Source: UBA288 sp050178135
GTDB lineage: Archaea; Halobacteriota; Methanomicrobia; Methanomicrobiales; Methanospirillaceae
Direction of reading: 5' to 3'
NCBI GenBank assembly: GCA_050178135.1
Contig: JBFXGJ010000048.1
Span: forward strand, 1 to 12,708
Length of the DNA stretch: 12,708 nucleotides
Part shown: one piece after another, positions 7,004 to 12,708 of the stretch
Layout: the number at the start of each line of letters is the position of its first letter
Position numbering within the stretch: the first letter of the stretch is position 1
The notes under the pieces: generated by a model
What the model was told of the DNA's origin: nothing
Databases searched by the model: none
Seen by the model: the letters and a program-made list of their open reading frames with translations, nothing else
Made by a program: the position numbers and the translations under genes

Positions 7004-8140
7004 GTGAGAGCCGCGAGGGGATCTGGGGTCTTCGATACGATCGAGACCCTGTCGTTTCACAGCGTCTGGAAGTCCTACAACGGGCGGCGGGTCCTGGGGC
7101 CCTGCGACCTCGAGGTCACGAGCGGGGAGACCCTCGTTCTCGTTGGCCCATCCGGGAGCGGCAAGACCACCCTTCTTCGCATGGTGAACCGGCTCGTCGA
7201 ACCGGACCAGGGCTCGGTCACGATCAACGGGACGGACGTCCGCACCTGGGACCCAGTTCTCCTCCGACGCAGCATCGGGTACGCCATCCAGCAGATCGGG
7301 CTCTTTCCGCACATGTCCGTCGCAGAGAACATCGGGCTCGTCCTCTCGCTCGACGGCGCTTCGCGTCCGGAGGTGGAGGAGCGGGTCGAAGAACTGCTCC
7401 ATCTTGTCAGGCTTCCGTTCGACGAGTACGGCGATCGATTCCCCCGTGAACTCTCGGGGGGTCAGCAACAGCGCGTCGGCCTCGCCAGGGCCCTCGCCCT
7501 GGACCCGCCACTCCTCCTGATGGACGAGCCCTTCGGCGCCCTCGACCCGCTCCTTCGGGCCGGGCTTCAGGAGGAGTTCCTGGCACTGAAACAGAGCCTC
7601 CAGACGACCATCCTCCTGGTCACCCACGACCTCGACGAGGCCTTTCGCCTGGGAGACCGTATCGCAGTCCTGCACGAGGGGCATCTCCTCGCTGCCGCTC
7701 GTCCAGGAGAGATCGTCCTCGACCCGGGTGTCCGGGCGATCCTGCCCCTCGCGAGGCGGTCCCGTTATCTCGAGCATATGCAGGTCGGGGAGATCGCCGA
7801 GAAGATTGACGGGTGGCCGGTTCTCGACGCCGCTCTCTCGTCCAGTGAGGGACTCTGCAGGCTTGCCGATCTGCGGTCTCCTCGTGCGCTCGTCGTTGAC
7901 AACGGGGTGACGATCGGTGCTGTTGGGGCGGCAGACCTTGTCCGGGCAGACCCCGAGAGATCACTTGGAGGGGTAGCCCGGGAAGTACCCCGGGTCTCCC
8001 ACCACCAGTCCCTCTTCGCAGCCATCGATGTGATCGAGAGGTCCGAACGGGAATTTGCCCTGGTTTTCAACGGAGAGGACCTGACCGGTGCTTTCTTTCC
8101 CTCGACGGCGCTGAACGGTCTGGATGAGGTTGGACCGTGA
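7004..8140 (+). CDS. osmoprotectant ABC transporter ATP-binding protein (OpuBA/OpuCA/ProV type)
   Basis: A 378-residue ATPase that powers betaine/choline-type uptake. I chose GTG 7004 because GAGGAGG at 6992-6998 overlaps the upstream stop and sits just before it; the frame is open back to 6956, inside the binding-protein gene. Motifs in order: Walker A VGPSGSGKTT at about 47-56, Q-loop IQQIGLFPHMSVAENI, signature LSGGQQQRVGLARAL near 150-164, Walker B LLLMDEPFGALDP near 170-182, and switch THDLDEAF near 207-214. After about residue 255 a C-terminal region of about 120 residues has two weak strand-helix repeats (for example PRALVVDNGVTIGAVGAADL), placed where OpuCA/ProV carry CBS domains that sense ionic strength, but poorly matching. 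It overlaps the following permease gene by 4 nt (GTGA). Confidence 0.92.
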   Translation: MRAARGSGVFDTIETLSFHSVWKSYNGRRVLGPCDLEVTSGETLVLVGPSGSGKTTLLRMVNRLVEPDQGSVTINGTDVRTWDPVLLRRSIGYAIQQIGLFPHMSVAENIGLVLSLDGASRPEVEERVEELLHLVRLPFDEYGDRFPRELSGGQQQRVGLARALALDPPLLLMDEPFGALDPLLRAGLQEEFLALKQSLQTTILLVTHDLDEAFRLGDRIAVLHEGHLLAAARPGEIVLDPGVRAILPLARRSRYLEHMQVGEIAEKIDGWPVLDAALSSSEGLCRLADLRSPRALVVDNGVTIGAVGAADLVRADPERSLGGVAREVPRVSHHQSLFAAIDVIERSEREFALVFNGEDLTGAFFPSTALNGLDEVGP

Positions 8141-8778
8141 TTGGCGATCTCCTCGCTCTCTGGATTGACCAGGAGATGGGCCTACGGACGCTCGAGCACC
8201 TGGCTATCTTCGGTGTCTCCCTGATGCTGGTGATTCCGGCAGGAGCAGCGATCGGCGTCCTGCTCTACCGGCGGCCACACATGGCGGAGGTGGCCTTCAG
8301 CTGGCTGAACGTCGTTGAGACCATGCCTGAACTGGCGCTCCTCGTCCTTCTCATCCCACTCGTGGGAATCGGTACGCCGGCCGTCATCGCCGCATGCGTC
8401 CTTTACTCGCTCCTCCCGGTCTCCCGTTCCGCCTACACCGGGCTTTCCCACGTACGGCGTGAGTTCATCGAGGTGGGAGAGGCCCTCGGCCTTCGGGAGT
8501 CGGAGATGCTCCGATATGTTCGCCTTCCGCTCTCGCTACCGCTCCTGGCGGGAGGGATCAGGATCGCAGTCATCTTCTGCATGGGGATCGTCCCCCTCGG
8601 CGGCCTCGTTGGGGCGGGTGGACTCGGCGCTCCGCTCCAGGCGGGGATCAGCTTCCGGAACACCCCCCTGATCCTCCTCTGCTCGGGCTGGATCGCTATC
8701 CTTGCCCTGCTCGCCGATGGTGTCGTGGGGGCGCTTGAAAGGGGGGCCCGGCGGCGGTACGGAGGCGAAGATGGCTGA
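8137..8778 (+). CDS. osmoprotectant ABC transporter permease (OpuBB/OpuCB type)
   Basis: A 213-residue integral membrane subunit beginning at GTG 8137, whose first bases overlap the ATPase stop. The protein opens with IDQEMGLRTLEHLAIFGVSLML, the usual start of this permease family (a short amphipathic lead, then the first helix), and contains about five or six membrane segments. The coupling loop that contacts the ATPase is visible as EVGEALGLRESEMLRYVRLPLSLPLL in two overlapping parts (E-A-x-x-L-G ... LPLSLP), the EAA motif of binding-protein-dependent permeases. It is followed by GGLVGAGGLGAPLQAGI, typical for OpuCB/YehW-like proteins. It should pair with the second permease to form the channel. 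The gene overlaps the next one by 8 nt. Confidence 0.9.
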   Translation: MIGDLLALWIDQEMGLRTLEHLAIFGVSLMLVIPAGAAIGVLLYRRPHMAEVAFSWLNVVETMPELALLVLLIPLVGIGTPAVIAACVLYSLLPVSRSAYTGLSHVRREFIEVGEALGLRESEMLRYVRLPLSLPLLAGGIRIAVIFCMGIVPLGGLVGAGGLGAPLQAGISFRNTPLILLCSGWIAILALLADGVVGALERGARRRYGGEDG

Positions 8779-9409
8779 CCTCGTCGCCGCAATCGAGGTC
8801 CACCTGCTGCTCGCCTTCGCCGGCCTGCTGCTGGGCCTGGTTATAGGCCTCCTGCTTGCTCTCGTCGCCCTTACCAGCCGTCCCCTTGCCCGGGGGGTTT
8901 ACGCCCTCACCGGGATCACCCAGGTGGTCCCGGCCCTTGCCCTCGCAGCCCTGGTCGTGCCCATCCTTGGCATCGGGTTCCTGCCGGCCCTGGTCGTGGT
9001 TGCGGTGAGCACACTCCTACCGATCGCGCGCACCACCTACCTTGGCCTGATGAGCCCTTCAGCGGCCGAGCTGGACGCGGCAAGGGGAATCGGACTCACC
9101 CCTCTTGAGACCCTTCGATTCGTCCGCATACCTGCCGGCATGCCAGCCTTCTTCTCGGGGTTTCGGCTTGCGGCGGTGATCGCGAACAGCGTCGCCGTGA
9201 TGACGGTCTTCATCGGGAGCGGGGGCCTGGGATCGGTGGTGCTCGAGGGGCTCTCACGGTTCTATTTCATCCAGGTGTTCGAGGGGGCACTCCCGGCAAT
9301 CGCCCTTGCGCTCATCAACGATCGGATACTAACCCACCTCGAGTCACGGCTGGTCCCACCGGCGTTCCGAGCAAGCACGGAGATTGAACGCGGAGATCCG
9401 GGTGGATAG
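8771..9409 (+). CDS. osmoprotectant ABC transporter permease (OpuBD/OpuCD type)
   Basis: A 212-residue second permease starting at ATG 8771, preceded by GGAGGCG and overlapping the previous gene's end by 8 nt; the in-frame start at 8702 lies deep inside that gene and is unlikely. It opens ADLVAAIEVHLLLAFAGLLLGLVIGLLLALVA in two overlapping hydrophobic parts, followed by ALTGITQVVPALALAALVVPILGIG, the proline-containing helix region common to OpuC-type permeases. The EAA-like loop reads ELDAARGIGLTPLETLRFVRIP, and GSGGLGSVVLEGLSRF follows. Two different small permeases per importer is the normal arrangement in this family. It is the last gene of the operon; a T7 run about 120 nt downstream may terminate the transcript. 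Confidence 0.9.
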   Translation: MADLVAAIEVHLLLAFAGLLLGLVIGLLLALVALTSRPLARGVYALTGITQVVPALALAALVVPILGIGFLPALVVVAVSTLLPIARTTYLGLMSPSAAELDAARGIGLTPLETLRFVRIPAGMPAFFSGFRLAAVIANSVAVMTVFIGSGGLGSVVLEGLSRFYFIQVFEGALPAIALALINDRILTHLESRLVPPAFRASTEIERGDPGG

Positions 9410-9972
9410 AAGGACACGCGGTAATAATTTCCATCCATTCTCGGGATCCTGCGCTAATTGAGAGAACAGCTGCCGTACCAGATCCTCATCGACCCTGCGA
9501 ATCCCAGGCCAGGAATTGCCGTGGTTCATTTTTTTATGATCACTCGGAGATGTTAGAATGGTCAGCACGCGAAACCGGAACACCAAAGACCATGGGATGT
9601 CGCGTCCACGGAAGATCTGGAGGGCGTTTGGCAACGACCGATGGACAGGGGGGGCTCCGTCATGGTCGAACGGAAAGTCCCGTGAGCCTACACAACGACC
9701 ATAGTGGCCACGGGAGAATGGGTCCTAACCTCTCGAAAGACGAGTCGATCCCTTCCCTCGCCAGGGGACCAGGTAGACTCATAGAATATGTCAAGGAGAA
9801 ATGATTAATCAGGCTGGCATCCCATGCATTGGTGAAACGGAATGGGAGGCTGGTATCGCGGCCCGAGGAAACCTGAGTGGAAGTGGATCTGGAGGGGCCT
9901 CGCCGCCAGGGTTCGGCATCTGTATGCCGTGTCCTCCCAGACCCTCCTGGTCTTTGTTTACGGGTAAGTCCA
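9410..9972. other. gene-free stretch between the importer operon and the TrmO gene
   Basis: About 560 bases. A T7 run at 9529-9535 on the plus strand is a possible terminator for the importer operon. Open frames on the minus strand (ATG at 9534, about 60 residues starting MNHGNSWPGIRRVDEDLV, running back into the permease 3' end) and on the plus strand (9550-9804) show no recognisable family and no convincing ribosome site. No tRNA-like fold or repeat array was recognised. It may hold decayed coding sequence or regulatory RNA, but nothing supports either. Confidence 0.4.
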
Positions 9973-10518
9973 ATGAACAGTCCTGACGACGACACAGAAC
10001 GATGGCAGAACGCGGAGATCGTCTTCCGTCCCATCGGGATCATACATTCCGAGCACCACGAGCAGGAGAGCACCCCCATCCAGGGGGTCTTCAACCCGTC
10101 GATTGGCACAGTCGAGGTCTTCGGGGAGTACGCCGAGGGACTGCGGGATATCGAATCCTTCGCCTATCTCTTCCTCCTGTACTACTTCGACCGGGCGACG
10201 GGGGCGACGCTCCTGCAGAGACCCTTCCTCGACGGGGAGAAGGAGCGCGGGATCTTTGCCATCCGTCATTACAACCGACCCAACCCCATCGGGATCTCGA
10301 TCGTGCGCCTCCTCGAGGTGAACGGCACCGTCCTGACGGTGGAGGGCATGGACGTTCTCGACGGCACCCCACTCCTCGACATCAAACCCTACGTCCGGCA
10401 GTTCGACCACCGGGACGACGCGAAGAGCGGGTGGGTCGACGACCAGCACCTCGACGACATCGCCGAGTGGAACAGCACGCCCAAAGAGCTGAGGAACAGG
10501 AGTCGGACGAATCTCTGA
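9973..10518 (+). CDS. trmO: TrmO-type tRNA N6-methyltransferase (TsaA/UPF0066 fold)
   Basis: A 181-residue protein of the TrmO (YaeB/TsaA-like) beta-barrel family. The E. coli member uses S-adenosylmethionine to methylate N6 of t6A37 in threonine tRNA; archaeal single-domain members are assumed to do similar chemistry. The start is ATG 9973 (GGGTAAG lies just upstream); 9877 in the same frame would add 32 unrelated residues. Visible blocks: FRPIGIIHSEH at about 18-28, TPIQGVFNPSIGTVEVF, FAYLFLLYYFDRA, the signature RHYNRPNPIGIS near 98-109, VEGMDVLDGTPLLDIKPYV near 123-141, and SGWVD. The tail beyond about 155 is short and charged, and the C-terminal domain of bacterial TrmO is absent, as expected for archaeal forms. 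It stands alone with long noncoding flanks, so no operon context helps. Confidence 0.85.
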   Translation: MNSPDDDTERWQNAEIVFRPIGIIHSEHHEQESTPIQGVFNPSIGTVEVFGEYAEGLRDIESFAYLFLLYYFDRATGATLLQRPFLDGEKERGIFAIRHYNRPNPIGISIVRLLEVNGTVLTVEGMDVLDGTPLLDIKPYVRQFDHRDDAKSGWVDDQHLDDIAEWNSTPKELRNRSRTNL

Positions 10519-11050
10519 TACCGCAGGCTAACGGTGAACAAAACCCTGCGCAACCGGGGATATGCCCTGGCAGAACCGTGGGACACAGGGTATCCTCTCC
10601 GGCGATGGGTGATGGTCGGTCTCGTGGATCCGCCCGACGGTCCCTGGGACAAGCAGGCGGTCGCCGGTATCACGCGTGAATCCTCCTGATGGAGCCGAAG
10701 AGGCATCTCTTGTCACGGAGGAAGACCGGGACACCGGAGATCGAGATCGGAGGGGGACCTCTCGGCCGTCGGGGAGCCGGCAGAGGGGGGTGCGGGACCG
10801 CGATCTCCCGGGCTGATAGTGTGTACAGCCAGCCTCTCACCACGCATCGATCCATCGATCTCCCGCTGGTGTGCACCATGGCTGACCGGACCGTCCGCCA
10901 GGAAGCGCACCCCGCACCCGGGTCTCTCCGGGCCGTTTCGAGAACACGGTTACATGGGGAGCTCCGTGGACCGACTTCGAGGGATTGGATTATTTTTGAC
11001 TCGAGTGGTCTGACCCACCTGGGAGAGCAGAATGAAATGGACAGCGTACG
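10519..11050. other. gene-free stretch between TrmO and MscS genes
   Basis: About 530 bases of GC-rich sequence between convergent genes. Several short frames are open on both strands (for example plus from 10689 and minus 10713-10910), but all have Arg/Gly/Pro/Ser-rich translations without known domains, consistent with chance. No clear terminator for either neighbour, no tRNA and no repeat was recognised. Confidence 0.4.
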
Positions 11051-11998
11051 TCATTCCGCTCGGCGTGTTGCCGTTTTCAGGATACTCGTCACGGTCATCG
11101 TCTCGGAGGCGATGGTGATCTGCTCCTCCCTCTCGACGGCGGAGAGGATGAGTTCGCTCAGGCGGGAGCGGATGATACGGCGGTTGCGGGCATCGGTGAC
11201 GAAACGTGCATCGAGCGTGATCCAGTTGTCGGTGAGTTCGATATACACGGTAGGTTCCACGACTTTTCGCGGCAGGTAGTACTTCTCCCCAATCCGCTCG
11301 ATCTCGATCTTTGCCCGCTCTGTCGTCGCATCGGTCTCCGCCTTGAGAATCGAGAGGATAATCTCCCGGGCCCGTCGCCAATCACTCTCGTAGGTCAGCG
11401 GGATGGAGATCTCGTCCCAGATGAAGGAGTGATCCCGGTTGTAATTGAAGAAGGAATGGCTCAGCACAAGACCGTTGGGCACCGTCAGCAACCGTCCGGA
11501 CGGTTGATCCCCACGCACCCATCCCCGGATCTCCATCAGCGTGGTGTTCAGGATCCCGATGTCCATGACGTCCCCGAACGTATCATCGATGGATATTCGC
11601 TCCCCGACGCGGTAATACCCAGACGTTATGATCAGGATCCCACCCACCACGTTCCTGAATACATCCTGGAGTGCGAAAGCGATGCCGGCACTGATCACAC
11701 CGTAGGTGACCAGGAGCGTGGTGGGATCGACAACCCAGATACGTACAGCGAGAACGATGACGACCATGAGAGAGACGATTGAGACGGTCTTTTTTGCGGT
11801 ATAGCGGGTCTTCGGGTCCTGGATCCGCCGGATGATGATCATGCCGATAACCACCGAAAAAAACAGGTACGAGACGGCGAAGACGAGGGCGGTCAGAAAA
11901 AGGTTCGGAACGATGGGGTCGTCGTAGAGAACCATCGCCACGCCGAGCGCAGCGGTGACCAGTATGAGGCTGATGGAGATCAGGATCTGCCGTTTCAT
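11051..11998 (-). CDS. MscS-family small-conductance mechanosensitive channel
   Basis: A 315-residue membrane channel that opens when the membrane is stretched and releases solutes during hypo-osmotic shock. The start is ATG 11998 (MKRQILISISLILV), chosen because the first membrane helix begins there and a TATA box lies just upstream; the frame is open to 12115 but those residues are unrelated. Three N-terminal helices lie at about residues 5-25, 32-55 and 70-90, then the pore helix region TTLLVTYGVISAGIAFALQ and DVFRNVVGGILIITSGYY, RVGERISIDDTFGDVMDIGIL and TTLMEI, the hallmark MscS pore and beta-domain blocks (A-x-Q...N-x-x-x-G, then V-G-D/E-x-I). The C-terminal alpha-beta domain (TYESDWRRAREIIL ... 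VYIELTDNWITLDARFV) is normal in length. It is convergent with trmO and divergent from the aminomutase gene. Confidence 0.93.
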   Translation of the reverse strand: MKRQILISISLILVTAALGVAMVLYDDPIVPNLFLTALVFAVSYLFFSVVIGMIIIRRIQDPKTRYTAKKTVSIVSLMVVIVLAVRIWVVDPTTLLVTYGVISAGIAFALQDVFRNVVGGILIITSGYYRVGERISIDDTFGDVMDIGILNTTLMEIRGWVRGDQPSGRLLTVPNGLVLSHSFFNYNRDHSFIWDEISIPLTYESDWRRAREIILSILKAETDATTERAKIEIERIGEKYYLPRKVVEPTVYIELTDNWITLDARFVTDARNRRIIRSRLSELILSAVEREEQITIASETMTVTSILKTATRRAE

Positions 11999-12024
11999 TC
12001 CAGTATGCCACTCTCTTCTCGTTG

Positions 12025-12034
12025 CTATAAAAAC
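12025..12034 (-). promoter_or_regulatory. TATA box of the MscS gene
   Basis: On the minus strand GTTTTTATAG stands about 30 nt before the ATG at 11998. Standard archaeal spacing puts transcription start around 12003, giving an almost leaderless mRNA, in line with the lack of a good ribosome-binding sequence before the ATG. Confidence 0.55.
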
Positions 12035-12380
12035 AGATGAGACGGGAGAGAGCCGGCAGCAGATGGACTCTTCCACTCGGCACGGTATGCGGAGCCGATG
12101 CGGCTCCAGGAACATCCCTTATGCTCGCTCCGGAGTGGCGGCATCAGCCATATCTGGGCAGGGAATCGGGGTGTTGTGATCCGTTCCAAGTGGACAGGAA
12201 CACGGGCGGAAACAGCGGCATCCCGAAGGGATAGATCGCACCTCTCATCCAACCCATCGACGGGGGAAAACAGGGTAGAATGGCGATTTAACGGATGATG
12301 CATCGGGAGCGGATCCGGCTTGAATCTCAATAAAAACGGGTAATTTTCGCTTTTCGCGATAAATTGGGCGTATCGGGCAT
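12035..12380. other. divergent intergenic region between the MscS and aminomutase-like genes
   Basis: About 345 bases. The half near MscS is GC-rich and the half near the aminomutase becomes AT-rich (from about 12325 onward). Short open frames on both strands lack family resemblance. AT-rich elements such as CAATAAAAAC near 12330 and the near-repeat TTTTCGCTTTTCGCG near 12346-12358 could be regulatory, but I cannot assign them. Confidence 0.4.
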
Positions 12381-12390
12381 TTTTTATAGG
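12381..12390 (+). promoter_or_regulatory. TATA box of the aminomutase-like gene
   Basis: TTTTTATAGG lies 32-41 nt upstream of the ATG at 12422. With typical spacing transcription would start near 12411, leaving a very short leader; the weak GAGG at 12411-12414 is the only ribosome-site-like sequence. Confidence 0.55.
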
Positions 12391-12421
12391 GTCGGGGCAC
12401 AATTTAGCCGAGGAACCAGGC

Positions 12422-12708
12422 ATGGTCATTTTTTCCCCAAAACAGAGAGAGATTGCCGGACGGATCGAGGCAGATGTTGCCATCGAGATGTGGAAGGACT
12501 GGCGATGGCAGATCGCACACGCGATCACCGATATCGACACGTTCGAGCGCCTGCTGGACCTCGAGTTCGAGCCTGAAAAAAGGGCTCTGCTGGAGGAGAC
12601 TATCCGGAAGTTTCCACACCGCATCACTCCCTACAACCTCTCCCACGACGACACCAGAAACCACCAGCAAGGACCCATCTAACGGCAGTGTATCCCGGAC
12701 CCGGCCGA
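12422..12708 (+). pseudogene. KamA-family lysine 2,3-aminomutase-like gene, 5' part, interrupted by in-frame TAA (partial)
   Basis: From ATG 12422 the frame reads MVIFSPKQREIAGRIEADV, then WKDWRWQIAHAITDIDTFERL, LEFEPEKRALLEETIRKFP, RITPYNLS, which matches the N-terminal region of KamA/AblA radical-SAM enzymes (W-x-DWRWQ ... FP-x-xITPYYLSLID). In methanogens AblA converts lysine to beta-lysine, the first step to the compatible solute N-epsilon-acetyl-beta-lysine. At 12680-12682 a TAA ends the 86-codon frame, yet the same frame continues RQCIPDPA to the window end, as expected after the family's DPI-x-RQ block. Around the stop, several usually conserved positions differ (Asn for Tyr, HDD for LID, G for D). 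The radical-SAM cysteines lie beyond the window. A natural pseudogene, a recent nonsense mutation or a sequencing error are all possible. Other KamA relatives (EpmB-like, glutamate aminomutase) are not excluded. Confidence 0.7.

Noticed and set aside
9344..9634. Minus-strand open frame including MNHGNSWPGIRRVDEDLV
   Set aside because: Partly antisense to the permease gene, no known family and no good ribosome site; probably chance.
9550..9804. Plus-strand 84-codon open frame
   Set aside because: Composition (Gly/Arg/Ser/His-rich) and lack of family resemblance suggest noncoding DNA.
10689..11279. Plus-strand 196-codon open frame
   Set aside because: Its second half is antisense to the well-supported MscS gene, and the first half is low-complexity without a domain.
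1..12708. CRISPR arrays, tRNA or rRNA genes
   Set aside because: No regularly spaced repeats and no tRNA T-loop/acceptor pattern was recognised by eye in the intergenic stretches; a tRNAscan-SE or CRISPR search was not possible.

Overview
The window looks like a GC-rich chromosomal segment from a methanogenic euryarchaeon, most likely Methanomicrobiales (Methanoculleus/Methanofollis-like). The grounds are archaeal-style TATA boxes (TTTTTATAG, CATATACTC), archaeal-type families (DUF1616, DUF58-type operon, KamA/AblA-like aminomutase, stand-alone TrmO), GTG starts and tight translational coupling. The genus is an inference; no rRNA or tRNA gene is present.

Left part (1-3000) is a rearranged island. 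A partial ORF enters from the left edge. The N-terminal half of a decayed IS481-family transposase follows on the minus strand (about 124-665), then an intact, AT-richer Wzx-type polysaccharide flippase (931-2265, plus), then the C-terminal half of an IS481 transposase (2448 to about 2940, minus). The two halves lie in the wrong order to be one interrupted element, so the flippase sits between two IS remnants. The right-hand remnant abuts what appears to be a 5'-truncated DUF58-type gene.

Middle-left (2950-4649, plus) is the remainder of a tightly overlapping operon: the DUF58-like C-terminal part, a small polytopic membrane protein, and a membrane-anchored protein with a seven-cysteine cluster. 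It converges, with a 9-nt overlap, on a DUF1616 membrane protein (4641-5618, minus) that carries six N-glycosylation sequons in its outer domain.

Middle (6088-9409, plus) is a complete four-gene ABC importer of the OpuB/OpuC (glycine betaine/choline, osmoprotectant) type: lipoprotein binding protein, ATPase and two permeases, all nearly touching or overlapping.

Right part (9410-12708) holds a TrmO-type tRNA methyltransferase (9973-10518, plus), an MscS-family mechanosensitive channel (11051-11998, minus) with a TATA box just upstream, and the start of a KamA/lysine 2,3-aminomutase-like gene (from 12422, plus). That last reading frame is interrupted by an in-frame TAA, after which recognisable family sequence continues to the window end. 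The importer, the channel and the aminomutase (if it is AblA, which starts synthesis of the compatible solute N-epsilon-acetyl-beta-lysine) together suggest an osmotic-stress neighbourhood. Apart from this grouping and the IS/flippase rearrangement I see no clearly new system.
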